Positions 35,370 to 45,400 of a DNA stretch of 64,000 bases are shown in pieces. A program made the position numbers and the translations under genes. Below the pieces are notes generated by a model that was not told the DNA's origin, made no database searches, and worked only from the letters and a program-made list of their open reading frames with translations. This stretch comes from Stagnimonas sp965279705 (lineage in GTDB: Bacteria > Pseudomonadota > Gammaproteobacteria > Nevskiales > Nevskiaceae): positions 2,356,001 through 2,420,000 of the forward strand of contig OZ257257.1 of NCBI GenBank assembly GCA_965279705.1. The letters are read 5' to 3'. Position 1 is the stretch's first letter. Every line of letters begins with the position of its first letter.

Positions 35370-36266
35370 TCAAGAGCCGCGACGCGCCTCGCTCAGCAGC
35401 TGCGTGATGCGGGCATCTTTCTCGGCCCAGAGCTGGGCGACGTAGTCCTGCACGGTTTTGCGAAACACGGGGTCCGCTTCGTAATCGCCTTGCGAAAACG
35501 CCGGGGGGATCGGTAGCTGGCGCACGTCGACAATGACGTTTTCGACCTTGCCGCACAGGAACTGCCCAAAGGTCTTGGCACCCTCCGGATAGACGATGGT
35601 GACGTCCAGCAAGGAATGCAGCCGCCCGCCCATCGCCGACAGCGTAAAGGCAAAACCGCCGGCCTTGGGCTTGAGCAGATGCTGGTAGGGCGAGCCCTGT
35701 TTGTCGTGCTTGGCCTTGGTGAAGCGGGTGCCTTCGAGAAAATTGAAGATCGCCACCGGCACGCCTTCATACTTCTCGCAGGTCTTGCGCGTGGTCTCGA
35801 TGTCCTTGCCGCGCAGTGCGGGGTTTTTAGCAATCTGCGCCGGGGTGGAGCGGCGCATGAAGGGGAAGTCCAGCCCCCACCAGGCAAGCCCCAGCACCGG
35901 CACCCAGATCAGCTCCTGCTTCAAAAAGAACTTGAAGAACGGGGCCTTGCCGTAAAAGGTTTTTTGCAGCACATGGATGTCGTTCCAGGTCTGGTGATTG
36001 CTGCAAATGAAGTACTGCGCCTGGGTATCCAGTGTCTCGACGCCGCGAACGTCGAAACGCGTCGGCAGCAATGCATCAGAGAACAGCTTGTTGCAGCCCA
36101 CCCAGGTTTGCGCGCAGCCATCTGCCATTCTGGCCAGCACGCGCTGTACGGCGCGCACGGGAATCAGTCGTTTGATGACCGACAAGATGATGATGGGGAT
36201 GAACCAGAACACCGTATTGAGAGCGAACAACACGGCCACGAAGGTGCCACGCAGGATTCCGAACAT
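35370..36266 (-). CDS. 1-acyl-glycerol-phosphate acyltransferase family protein (YihG-like)
   Basis: 298 residues from the ATG at 36266; a TTG seven codons upstream, overlapping the next gene's stop, is an alternative. It has two N-terminal hydrophobic stretches. Motif I is NHQTWND (H-x4-D), motif III FLEGTRFT and a PFMRRS segment between them. These define PlsC-type acyltransferases, and the overall similarity is to YihG/YihG-like proteins, which act on lysophosphatidic acid. The gene follows the PrcB-like lipoprotein gene directly. Confidence 0.88.
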   Translation of the reverse strand: MFGILRGTFVAVLFALNTVFWFIPIIILSVIKRLIPVRAVQRVLARMADGCAQTWVGCNKLFSDALLPTRFDVRGVETLDTQAQYFICSNHQTWNDIHVLQKTFYGKAPFFKFFLKQELIWVPVLGLAWWGLDFPFMRRSTPAQIAKNPALRGKDIETTRKTCEKYEGVPVAIFNFLEGTRFTKAKHDKQGSPYQHLLKPKAGGFAFTLSAMGGRLHSLLDVTIVYPEGAKTFGQFLCGKVENVIVDVRQLPIPPAFSQGDYEADPVFRKTVQDYVAQLWAEKDARITQLLSEARRGS

Positions 36267-36283
36267 GGTCAATATCTTGGGGG

Positions 36284-36862
36284 TCAATTCTTGAAGCCGG
36301 GCGCGGACCAGCTCGTGCGCACGTTATTGGACTGATCAAGCAACACGACGCGGTTGTAGCTGCGCGTGGGCACCCGCACCAAGGAGCAGGGGCTAGTGAG
36401 CACCTGCGTCACCATTGAAGCGTTGCCTGGCACCAGGAAGCTGCCTTTGAGATACAGCACATCGTCCCGGATCGCCGCCTGCCGGCTTACCGCCAGGCTA
36501 TAGCCGCCGGTGCCGCGTTCACCCATTTCAGCAACGGCATAGAGGCCGGGCGGCGGCTCGGCTCCCGATGGAGTGAACACCACACCGCGCGTCTCCTGCC
36601 AGCTTTTCACGGCGGCTGCATCGGCAAACATCTCCAGCGAGGGTTCACGACCGGTGGTGTTGCAGTTGGCCAGGCGGCCCACTTCAACCACTTCCACCGA
36701 CAGCTCTTCACGGGCGAACAGCGACTCAAAGAAGCCATACGTGCTCTCCACTGCAGTGCGCGGCAGCTGTGCAGCGGTTTCGGCACCGGTGGTCAGTTGC
36801 GCGCAGGCGCTCAAGGCCATCGCCGCCACGGTCATCCCTATCTGCTCTGCACACTTCCGCAT
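36284..36862 (-). CDS. PrcB-like lipoprotein
   Basis: A 192-residue protein with a lipobox (MALSACAQ, Cys near residue 20). The C-terminal half (TGGYSLAVSRQAAIRDDVLYLKGSF, then VTQVLTSPCSLVRVP) matches the PrcB C-terminal domain, named after a protein that stabilises the PrtP protease complex of Treponema. In proteobacteria such proteins are common and of unknown role. The N-terminal part is unassigned. It probably forms a transcription unit with the downstream acyltransferase. Confidence 0.75.
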   Translation of the reverse strand: MRKCAEQIGMTVAAMALSACAQLTTGAETAAQLPRTAVESTYGFFESLFAREELSVEVVEVGRLANCNTTGREPSLEMFADAAAVKSWQETRGVVFTPSGAEPPPGLYAVAEMGERGTGGYSLAVSRQAAIRDDVLYLKGSFLVPGNASMVTQVLTSPCSLVRVPTRSYNRVVLLDQSNNVRTSWSAPGFKN

Positions 36863-36871
36863 TACTGCTCC

Positions 36872-38479
36872 CTATCGGTGGTCGGCGAGAATCATCTCCG
36901 CGCCTTTCTCCGCGATCATAGTGGTCGGCGCGTTGGTGTTGCCCCCGATCAGCGTTGGCATGATCGAGGCATCCACCACGCGCAGGCCAGTCACGCCTCG
37001 CACGTTCAATCGCAAATCGACGACGGCCGCGTCGTCGACACCCATTTTACAAGTGCCGACCGGATGGTAAATCGTCTCGGCGTTCTGGCGAATCCACTCG
37101 CGCAGTTCGTCGTCGCTTTTCACCTCGGCACCCGGCAGCAGCTCTTCGCCGCGATGCGTCTTGAACGCCGGCTGGCTCAAAATCTCACGGCCTTTCATGA
37201 TCGCTGTCAGAAGGCGCTGCATCTCGCTTTCGTGCTGCAAATATCGCGCCTCGATGCGGGGGTGGATCATCGGGTCGGTGCTGGCGAGCGTGATCGCGCC
37301 GCGGCTCCTCGGGCGCAGGTCGCAGGCCATCAGCGTATAGCCCCAGTATTTGAGAATCGGCCCCAAGTCTGTGCCGTGATTGGAGTAGACGAACGGCACG
37401 AAATGCAGCTGGATGTCCGGGATCGGCTCCTTGGGATTGCTCTTGATGAAGCCGCCCGCCTGCGCGAAGTTGCTGGTCATCTCGCCTTCTTTCTTGGTGA
37501 CGTACTGCCACACACTCTTTATCGAGCGCGGTAGTCCCAAGGGGTTGAGCGATACCGCATGGCGGGTGCGTTCCTTCACCGACACCGTCACATCCAGATG
37601 GTCTTGCAGGTTCTCGCCCACCGCGGCGTTGTCGTGCACCAGCGGAATACCCATCTCCTGCAAATGCTTGGCCGGGCCAACGCCGCTGAGCATCAGCAGT
37701 TGCGGCGAGCCGATGGCACCGGCGGCCAAGATCACTTCACGGCGCGCCGTGATCTCGCCCGGCGCGCTTTTGAGCGTAACGCCCACCGCCCGCGTGCCCT
37801 CGAAGCGCACACCCGCCACGTGAGCATCGGTGAGGATGGTGAGGTTCTCGCGCGCCTTCACCTTGTCGTCGAGATAAGCCTTTGCGTTGCTGCAACGCTG
37901 CCCGCCCTTCTGCATCACGTTGAAGTAGCCCACGCCCTCCTGCTGTGCGCCGTTGAAGTCGGGGTTGTGGACATGGCCTGCTTCCTGCGCCGCCGCAATG
38001 AACGCCTTCATCAGCGGATTGATGTAGCGGTGCGCGGCGACATTCAGCGGCCCGCCGACGCCGTGAAATGCATCCGGCTGGCCCTCGCAGGGCTCGAAGT
38101 TTTCCATGCGCCGGAACACCGGCAGCACGTCGTCATAGCCCCAGCCCTTGCAGCCCAGCTCGGCCCAGTGGTTGTAGTCCCAGGCGTGGCCACGCAGGTA
38201 GCACATGGCGTTGATCGAGCTGCTGCCGCCCAGCGTGCGCCCGCGCGGCCAGAACATCGGCCGGTTGCCCATGGCGGGCTCGGGTGCGGTCCAGTACTTC
38301 CAGTTGTAGGTATCGCTGCGGATCACCGGAATGATGCCGGCCGGCATGTGGATGAACGCACTCTTGTCCGGCGGACCGGCCTCGATCAGCACCACGGTGT
38401 GCCGGCCATCGGCGCTCAGGCGATTGGCCAGCACGCAACCTGCCGAGCCACCTCCTACGATCACGAAATCTGCTTCCAT
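36872..38479 (-). CDS. GMC family oxidoreductase (alcohol/choline dehydrogenase type)
   Basis: A 535-residue flavoenzyme. The FAD-binding Rossmann motif is VIVGGGSAGCVLANRLS at residues 6-22, followed by the GMC signatures RGRTLGGSSSINAM (about 79-92) and GAIGSPQLLMLSGVGP (about 254-269). The catalytic His is in YHPVGTCKMG near 470 and the second active-site Asn in NTNAPTTMIAEK near the C-terminus. Closest in style to AlkJ/choline dehydrogenase; it oxidises an alcohol to an aldehyde with transfer to the respiratory chain. No choline operon genes lie next to it, so the substrate is open. Confidence 0.92.
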   Translation of the reverse strand: MEADFVIVGGGSAGCVLANRLSADGRHTVVLIEAGPPDKSAFIHMPAGIIPVIRSDTYNWKYWTAPEPAMGNRPMFWPRGRTLGGSSSINAMCYLRGHAWDYNHWAELGCKGWGYDDVLPVFRRMENFEPCEGQPDAFHGVGGPLNVAAHRYINPLMKAFIAAAQEAGHVHNPDFNGAQQEGVGYFNVMQKGGQRCSNAKAYLDDKVKARENLTILTDAHVAGVRFEGTRAVGVTLKSAPGEITARREVILAAGAIGSPQLLMLSGVGPAKHLQEMGIPLVHDNAAVGENLQDHLDVTVSVKERTRHAVSLNPLGLPRSIKSVWQYVTKKEGEMTSNFAQAGGFIKSNPKEPIPDIQLHFVPFVYSNHGTDLGPILKYWGYTLMACDLRPRSRGAITLASTDPMIHPRIEARYLQHESEMQRLLTAIMKGREILSQPAFKTHRGEELLPGAEVKSDDELREWIRQNAETIYHPVGTCKMGVDDAAVVDLRLNVRGVTGLRVVDASIMPTLIGGNTNAPTTMIAEKGAEMILADHR

Positions 38480-38556
38480 CGGGTCTCCTCCGCTGAGCGA
38501 TTCACTTTATCGCCCGAGCTTATCCGGCTAAGCCTCGCGGTGCTAAGGTTTGAGCC

Positions 38557-40329
38557 ATGAACGCACCTGTCTCGCCCCAACCCGCACTGACTCTGCGCTA
38601 TGTGCTCAGCGCCCTCAAGGCCGATGGCCTGCTAACGCAAGACCAGATCGCCGCTCTGCAAATGCGCGTGCGGGCCGATACCGCAGTACACCCGCTGGTC
38701 GCGGTGGCCGAGATGGACTTCCCCGATGCGCGCGACCCCAAGCGCAAGCTCGGCATCGACGCCCTCACCACCTGGCTGGGTGCGAAGGCGGGATTGCCGT
38801 TTTTGCGCATCGACCCGCTCAGCATCGACGTCGGCCGTGTCACCGCACTCATTCCTTACGCCTATGCTGCGCGGCTGAAGATACTGCCGGTGAAGGTCAC
38901 TACGGGCGAGGCCGTGATTGCCGTTAGCGATCCCTTCGCGATCGATTGGGAAAAGGAGTTGGCCCCGCGCATCAAGCAGCAGATCAAGCTCGTCGTCGCC
39001 AACCCGAAGGATATCGAGCGCTATTCGGTGGAGTTCTACGCCCTCGCCCGCTCGGTAAAGGCGAGCCAAAGCGCGCAGGGCCGCGCGCCGAGTGCGCTTC
39101 AAAACTTCGAGCAGCTCACCCAGCTCGGCAAAGCCGGCAACCTCAGCGCCGACGATTCGCACGTGATCGGTATCGTCGATTGGCTGCTGCAATTCGCCTT
39201 CGACCAGCGCGCCAGCGACATCCACATCGAGCCGCGCCGCGAGCAGGGTACGGTGCGCTTTCGCATCGACGGCACGCTGCATGAGGTCTATCAGTTGCCG
39301 GTCTCGCTGATCCCGCCCGTCACTAGCCGCTTGAAAATGCTGGCGCGCATGGACCTGGCCGAAAAGCGCAAACCGCAGGACGGCCGCGTGAAAACCCGCA
39401 GCCCCGAAGGCCGCGAGGTGGAGCTGCGCGTATCGAGTCTACCCACGGCCTTTGGCGAAAAGCTGGTCCTGCGCATCTTCGACCCCGAAGTGCTGGTCAA
39501 AGACTTTGCAGCACTCGGCTTCAACCCCGAAGACGAAGCCCGCTGGCGCGCGCTCATCGAGCAACCGCACGGCATCATCCTCGTCACAGGCCCTACCGGC
39601 AGCGGCAAGACCACCACGCTGTATTCCACGCTCAAGCTGCTCGCCACCAGCGAAGTCAATGTCTGCACCATAGAAGACCCGATCGAGCTGGTGGAACCGG
39701 CCTTCAACCAGATGCAGGTGCAGGCCAACATCAATCTCGGCTTCGCAGATGGCGTGCGCGCCCTGCTGCGGCAAGACCCCGACATCATCATGGTCGGCGA
39801 AATCCGCGATCTCGACACCGCCGAAAATGCCGTGCAAGCCGCGCTCACTGGGCATCTAGTATTGAGCACGCTGCACACCAACGATGCGCCGAGCGCGATC
39901 ATCCGCCTGCTCGATCTCGGTGTGCCTTCCTATCTCATCAAAGCCAGTGTGCTGGGCGTGATGGCACAGCGGCTGGTGCGCCAGCTGTGCCCACATTGCA
40001 AGCGGCCCGCCGTGGTCGACCCTGCAGTGTGGACGCGCCTTACTGCGGGGCAGTTGCCGCAGCCGTTACCGGGCGAGGTGTATGAGCCCGTGGGTTGTCT
40101 GGAGTGTCGCGAGACGGGTTACCTGGGGCGCGTTGGCGCTTACGAAATACTCACTGTAGATGAGGCTTTACGGGCAGCAATGGATGGACAGTCGGATCGG
40201 GCGGTGCTGCACAGGATCGGCCGGGCCAGCGGCATGACGCCGTTGCGGATTGCGGCGGCGCGGAGTGCGCTGCAAGGCAAGACCTCTTTGGAGGATGTGG
40301 CGGCGTTGACGCCGGATTTGGAAAACTAG
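38557..40329 (+). CDS. GspE/PulE/PilB-type secretion or pilus assembly ATPase
   Basis: A 590-residue ATPase. The N-terminal GspE_N-like domain spans about 1-150. The core has GPTGSGKTTTLYSTL (Walker A, about 344-358), the Asp box around TIEDPIELVEP, Walker B RQDPDIIMVGEIRD and a His box LSTLHTND. A zinc-binding tetracysteine element (CPHCKRP ... CLECRETGYLGR) lies near residues 480-520. It powers assembly of type II secretion or type IV pilus-like filaments. No other secretion or pilus assembly gene adjoins it, so its partner machinery lies elsewhere. Confidence 0.9.
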   Translation: MNAPVSPQPALTLRYVLSALKADGLLTQDQIAALQMRVRADTAVHPLVAVAEMDFPDARDPKRKLGIDALTTWLGAKAGLPFLRIDPLSIDVGRVTALIPYAYAARLKILPVKVTTGEAVIAVSDPFAIDWEKELAPRIKQQIKLVVANPKDIERYSVEFYALARSVKASQSAQGRAPSALQNFEQLTQLGKAGNLSADDSHVIGIVDWLLQFAFDQRASDIHIEPRREQGTVRFRIDGTLHEVYQLPVSLIPPVTSRLKMLARMDLAEKRKPQDGRVKTRSPEGREVELRVSSLPTAFGEKLVLRIFDPEVLVKDFAALGFNPEDEARWRALIEQPHGIILVTGPTGSGKTTTLYSTLKLLATSEVNVCTIEDPIELVEPAFNQMQVQANINLGFADGVRALLRQDPDIIMVGEIRDLDTAENAVQAALTGHLVLSTLHTNDAPSAIIRLLDLGVPSYLIKASVLGVMAQRLVRQLCPHCKRPAVVDPAVWTRLTAGQLPQPLPGEVYEPVGCLECRETGYLGRVGAYEILTVDEALRAAMDGQSDRAVLHRIGRASGMTPLRIAAARSALQGKTSLEDVAALTPDLEN

Positions 40330-40344
40330 CTGGCGTTAACGGCT

Positions 40345-40845
40345 ATGAAAAACACTCTTGTCACACCGCAAACCACGTTTTGGGAGTTTGCTGACACTTC
40401 AGGTAAAAGCAGAGTGCATTTCATCGACAAGCAGGAACATCATTTCGTATCAAATGAATGCGAACGCTTCGAGATTCTCAATAGTCACCCTGTGCTGATG
40501 GACTATGAATAGCCGTGGGTTTCAATCTATGTAAGTTCGTCGCTACCTCAACCTGAAAGTATCTGGGCTGATTTACAAGAGGCGGTTAGGAGCTGTGCTG
40601 GTCCTTGGCGTTCGCCGAAGCACTACTTCAATGCACAAATTTCCAGCTGTGAAATCTTGAGGGGTGGCGCAGGCTTGTTAGCGACTGCACCGATTCCAAT
40701 GGCTACGCAATTCGCAGCGGTTCTAGTCAAAGCAAATATCGCTCACACCATTTTACCGAATCGATCAGCTAGATCACTGATGAAAGCTCTAGTCGCTGGA
40801 GAAAATTTCGTTGTCGCACGCGACTACAAAATTGAGCATTTCTAG
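40345..40845 (+). pseudogene. Unknown gene interrupted by an in-frame TAG
   Basis: Reading from the ATG at 40345 gives MKNTLVTPQTTFWEFADTSG and so on for 55 codons to a TAG at 40510-40512. The same frame then continues without another stop to a TAG at 40843-40845 (166 sense and stop codons in total). The downstream half is protein-like (PWVSIYVSSSLPQPESIWADL, FAAVLVKANIAHTILPN). A single base change (for example GAG or CAG to TAG) explains it. The DNA is richer in A and T than its neighbours, a sign of acquired sequence. I do not recognise the family. Downstream translation could restart at the TTG at 40657. Confidence 0.7.
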
Positions 40846-41138
40846 CCGCGCTTTGCGCTCTGCTCGCCAAGGTGTGCTCTGAGGTTTTATTCCGCCTTAC
40901 GGGCGTCTCACTTTTCTTTGCTTCGCCAAAGAAAAGTGAGCAAAAGAAAGGCGACCCGATACGGTGGTGCTTCGCACTACCCTGCGATGCTCGGCCCAAA
41001 GGGGCGCTGCGGAACTCGCTTCGCTCAGACAGTCCTCGCGCACAGCCCCCTTCGAGCCTGCGCTTCTCGGCACCTCCCACGGGGACCGACATCAAAAGCC
41101 ACTGCAACAGACACTGCACGGCATTTGCTGTGCTCACG

Positions 41139-41166
41139 CTGGATTCCCGCTTTCTCGGGAATGACG
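41139..41166 (+). repeat. 'ctggattcccgc...gggaatgac' repeat, copy 1
   Basis: A 28-base repeat unit with internal dyad (attcccg / cgggaat). It is the innermost part of the left arm of the inverted-repeat element. Units like this are dispersed in many proteobacterial genomes. Confidence 0.8.
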
Positions 41167-41224
41167 TTGGGTTGGGGGTGTTCGATGGGCTGGGCAAGGC
41201 AAAAAGAGAAGCGACAACAGCGTT

Positions 41225-41251
41225 GTCATTCCCGCGAACGCGAGAATCCAG
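41225..41251 (-). repeat. 'ctggattcccgc...gggaatgac' repeat, copy 2
   Basis: Inverted copy (gtcattcccgcgaacgcgag and following bases), the innermost part of the right arm of the element. Confidence 0.8.
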
Positions 41252-41567
41252 AGTGAGCGCGTAGCGCTCATGCAGTTGACGTGCTGTTGGGCCCCTTAGG
41301 AGGCGCCGAGAAGCGCAGGGTCGAGGGTGTCTTTTGAGCGAGGATTGTTTGAGTGAGCGGCTTCTCGCGAGCGAGTTCCGCAGCGCCCCTCGGCACGAGC
41401 ATCGCAGGGCAGTGCCAAAGGCACCGCCGTATCAGGGTGTGCTTTTTCTTGGTTACTTCTTTTTTGCACAAGCAAAAAGAAGTGACTCGCCCCTAGGCGA
41501 AACCGCGCTCAAAGCAAACGCATAGCGAGCAGAGCGCGTCAGCGCGAACAACAGCACCAAAAAGCCG

Positions 41568-41594
41568 CTGGATTCCCGCCTGTACAGGAATGAC
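41568..41594 (+). repeat. 'ctggattcccgc...gggaatgac' repeat, copy 3
   Basis: A third unit, ctggattcccgcctgtacag followed by gaatgac, just outside the right end of the large inverted repeat and 9 bases before the terminator of the Bax-inhibitor gene. Confidence 0.8.
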
Positions 41595-41602
41595 AAACTA
41601 AA

Positions 41603-41630
41603 AAAAGCCCCGCAACCTGGCAGGGCTTTT
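41603..41630 (-). terminator. Rho-independent terminator of the Bax inhibitor-1 gene
   Basis: Read on the minus strand, aaaagccctg...cggggctttt forms a stem of about 8-10 bp followed by a T-run, 22 bases after the stop at 41652. Confidence 0.85.
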
Positions 41631-41651
41631 CACAACAGAGCAAAAGCTCAA

Positions 41652-42350
41652 TCAATCATCACTGCTGGCAAAGCCCAGCAAGTGCAGCAGGCTGGTGAAG
41701 ATGTTGTAGACATCCAGATAGAGCGCAACCGTCGCCATGATGTAGTTGGTCTCGCCGCCATTGATGATACGGCTGGTGTCATAGAGGATCAGGCCAGAAA
41801 ACAGCAGCACCGATACGGCCGAAATCGCGATGAACGCCATGCTGACATCCAACCCGAAGAAGCTCGCGGCGACCACACCCAGAGACGCCACGAGCAGCAC
41901 GATCACGCCGGTCATCAGGAAGCCGCCCATGAAGGAAAAATCCTTCTTGGTGGTCAGCACATAGCCAGACAGCGCGCCAAAGATCAGCGCCGTGCCGCCC
42001 AGTGCCGTCATCACCAGTTCACCGCCGTTGGCCAGCTTGAGGTAGTGGTTGAGCATGGGCCCAAGGCCGAAACCGAGCAGACCGGTGATGCCGAACACCA
42101 CGTAAATGCCCTTCTCGGAGTTGGCAGTGCGCGGCAGCGCGAACCAGATCAGCGCCATCGCGGCCAGGGAGCAGACCAGGCCCGTGAAGCGAGGCGCGCC
42201 AATGGCCATCGAAAGGCCGGCGGTCATGGCCGAGAACAGCAGCGTCGCGGCGAGCAGCATGTAGGTGTTACGAAGCACCTTGTGGGTCGCGAGCAATGAG
42301 CTGGCGTTGCCAAAAGTGCCAACAGTGTTGGAGCGAAGGGGTTGCTGCAT
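41652..42350 (-). CDS. Bax inhibitor-1/YccA family membrane protein
   Basis: A 232-residue protein with seven predicted membrane helices. It begins with a short polar N-terminus (LRNTYMLLAATLLFSAM starts helix 1). The conserved C-terminal pair of Asp-containing stretches is present: LILYDTSRIINGG and YLDVYNIFTSLL, the residues that form the pH-sensitive pair in BI-1 structures. Bacterial relatives such as YccA interact with FtsH or act as calcium leak channels; the role here is inferred from family only. It is a single gene with its own terminator. Confidence 0.94.
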   Translation of the reverse strand: MQQPLRSNTVGTFGNASSLLATHKVLRNTYMLLAATLLFSAMTAGLSMAIGAPRFTGLVCSLAAMALIWFALPRTANSEKGIYVVFGITGLLGFGLGPMLNHYLKLANGGELVMTALGGTALIFGALSGYVLTTKKDFSFMGGFLMTGVIVLLVASLGVVAASFFGLDVSMAFIAISAVSVLLFSGLILYDTSRIINGGETNYIMATVALYLDVYNIFTSLLHLLGFASSDD

Positions 42351-42416
42351 AAAAAATCTCCGTAGCGGGGATAGAACAGACTGAAACTAGAACATCAATA
42401 TTGCATCAAGTTGATT

Positions 42417-45400
42417 TTAGAGTGAACGCAGCTTGCGGAGTTCCCGAACGGCAACGACCAGCCGCTCGAAGTCCACGGACCCCGCCGTGGCGAGGTCAGC
42501 AATGCGGCGTTCGGCAAAGGTGATCTGCACACTGTGCTTGGCCACCCAGGCCTCGATGCGCTGCGTGGCGTCGCCCGGATACTTGAGAATGCGCGCCGCC
42601 AGCAGCCGGTGCAGGTGGAACAGGTCGTCGCGCAGATTCTGCCGCGCCAGCGCATGCCACTTGCCCTGCACTTGCAGGTTGTTGATCGCCGCATACAGCC
42701 ACAACAGGCGGAATCGCTCGGCAGTGGCGAAATAGACATTCGCCGCCGCCGCCAGCGTGACGTTGGCCTCCAGCGCCAGCTCGGTGATATCCATCGCCGC
42801 ACCCAGTACGCGGGTGGCGGCAAGGCGCTTGGCAAGGGCCTCGGGCACTTTCTCGGTGATGAGCTGGGTCGCCGTGCGGGTCCAGTCTTCGAGATACGCA
42901 GGTGGCAATGCGGCGGGTAGCATGGCTTCGAGTTCGCGGATGGCAGCGGCGAAGCGATCCACCGACGCCAGCACGGGTTTCTTGGCGTAGCCCGCCATCA
43001 GCAGCCAGCCGGTGGCGTGCTTGAGCAGGCCGGCGGCGATGCCGACGAGCCGGTACTGGGTGGCAGCCGGCAGGCTGCCGTCCAGCGCTTCGATATCGCG
43101 CCAGTACTGGTCGCCGCCAAAGATTTCATGCGCAGTGGCATAAGCCTTGAGCACATCGCCGCGGTCATGGCCGTGGTCTTCAGCCAGCCGGTGCGCAAAG
43201 CTCACGCCCATGCGGTTGGCAACGGCGTTGCTCAATATCGTCGCGATGATCTCGCGCTTGAGCTGGTGATTGCGCAGTTCCGGCGTGTACTGCTGCACCA
43301 GCGCTTTCGGAAAGTTGCCCAGCAGGTCACGCACGAAGAACACGTCGTCTGGCATGTCGCTCTTCAGCGTCGCCTCGTACAAACTCATCTTGGCGTAGGC
43401 GAGCAGCACAGCCAGCTCTGGCCGCGTCAGGCCTTTGCCCTGCCGCTGGCGCTCCTTGATAGTTTCCTCGTCGGGCAGAAACTCGACTGTGCGGTTGAGC
43501 AGGCCTTCACGCTCCAGGGTGCGGATCAGCTCAGCGTGTTCGTCCAGGCGCTGCACTGAAGTGGCTTCGAGCAACGAGACCGCCATCGACTGCACGAAGC
43601 TATCGCGCAGCACGAAGCGGGCGATGTCGTCGGTCATGCTCGCCAGCAGCGGGTCGCGCACCTCGCGCGTCAGTTTGCCTTCGCGCATGAGGCTGTTCAG
43701 CGGGATCTTGATGTTCACCTCGCGATCGCTGCTGTGTACGCCGCCGGCGTTGTCGATGGCATCGGTATTGAGCCGCACGCCGCCCAGCGCGGCCTCGATG
43801 CGCCCGAGCTGGGTCGCGCCCAGATTGCCGCCCTCGCCGATCACCTTGCAGCGCAGGTCCTTGCCATTGACGCGCAAGCCATCGTTGGCGCGATCGCCGA
43901 CTTCGGGATGGCTTTGCGTCGAGGCCTTTACATAGGTGCCGATGCCGCCGTTCCACAGCAGATCGACGGGGGCCTTGAGAATCGCGTTCATCAGCTCGTT
44001 GGGCGTCAGGCGCCTGGCCTCGATGCCTAGTGCGGTGCGTGCCTGATCCGACAGCTCGATGCTTTTCGCCGAGCGCGGCCAGATGCCGCCGCCCTGCGAG
44101 ATCAGCCCTTTCGAATAGTCGTCCCAAGACGATCGCGGCAGCGCGAACAAGCGCTCGCGCTCGGTGAAACTCGCCTCGGTATCGGGCATCGGGTCAATGA
44201 AAATATGGCGATGATCGAACGCTGCCAGCAGACGGATGTGGCGGCTCAGCAACATGCCGTTGCCGAACACATCGCCCGACATGTCGCCGACCCCGACCAC
44301 GCTGAAATCCTCGCTCTGGATGTCCTTCGGCGTCGGCAGTTCATGGAAATGCCGCTTCACGCTTTCCCATGCGCCCTTGGCGGTGATGCCCATCTTCTTG
44401 TGGTCGTAGCCAACGCTGCCGCCCGAGGCGAAGGCATCGCCCAGCCAGTGGCCGTATTCGGCGCTGATGCTGTTGGCGATGTCGCTGAAGGTCGCGGTGC
44501 CCTTGTCGGCCGCGACGACAAGGTAAGGATCGTCGCCGTCGTAGCGCACCACATTCTTGGGCGCGGTGATGGCATCGCCGACGCGGTTGTCGGTGATGTC
44601 GAGCAGGCCGCGCAGAAAGGTTTTGTAGCACTCGATGCCGAGCTTGGCCCAGGCCTCGCGATCAGCCGGATTGCCTTTCTTCACCACAAAGCCGCCTTTG
44701 GCACCGACGGGCACGATCACCGTATTTTTCACTTGCTGCGCCTTCATCAGGCCCAGCACTTCGGTGCGGAAATCCTGGCGGCGATCGGACCAGCGAAGGC
44801 CACCGCGCGCGACCTTGCCGCCTCTGAGATGCACGCCTTCGACATCCGGCGAATACACCCAGATCTCGAACGCCGGACGCGGCAGCGGCAGGTCGGGGAT
44901 TCTGGCCGGGTCGAGCTTGACGCTGACGTAGCTCTTTTGCTGGCCCTCGGTGCCGGGCTGATAAAAATTGGTGCGCAGGCCCGCGCGCACCACGGCGACG
45001 GCGGCGCGGAGGATGCGGTCGGCATCGAGCGAAGCCACCTTGTCCAGCGCGTCTTCCAGCGCCTGGTTGATGATGATGACCTGGTCCTGCCGCTTGCCAT
45101 CGTCGAGCGCGGGGTCGAAGCGCGCCTCGAACAGCTCGACGATGCGCTTGGCAATGGCCGGGTGGCCTGCGAACACGCCCTGCATGTAGACCGGGCCAAA
45201 CGGCAGGGCGGTCTGCACCAGATAAGTCGCGAAGGTGCGCAGTGCAGTGACTTGCCGCGCAGTCATGCCGGCGGTGATAACCAAGCGGTTGAGGCTGTCG
45301 TTCTCGGCCTCGCCACGCTGCACGGCGAGAAACGCCGACTCGAACTGCGCGCGCAGCGCATCCGGGTGAAAACCTGCGACCGACAGCGGCTGCAAGACAA

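Larger units (their letters stand above)
40848..41547. repeat. ~700-bp imperfect inverted-repeat element
   Basis: The left arm (about 40848-41175) and the right arm (about 41222-41547, reversed) match over their whole length. Paired blocks, left versus reverse complement of right, include gcgctctgctcgc, the cactt..ctttgctt region, gatacggtggtgc / gatacggcggtgc, ccctgcgatgctcg, ggggcgctgcggaactcgct, cctgcgcttctcggc and the ctggattc...gggaatgac units. About 45 unpaired bases are at the centre. Open frames here (for example 40872-41264 plus and 41268-41471 minus) are translations of repeat DNA. No transposase is encoded. It starts 2 bases after the stop of the interrupted gene. Confidence 0.85.

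Noticed and set aside
40872..41264. Open frame of 130 codons (plus) and another at 41268-41471 (minus), with repeated phrases such as SFPRTRESR and LDSRF.
   Set aside because: They translate the two arms and the attcccgc units of the inverted-repeat element; codons show no protein-like pattern beyond repeat DNA.
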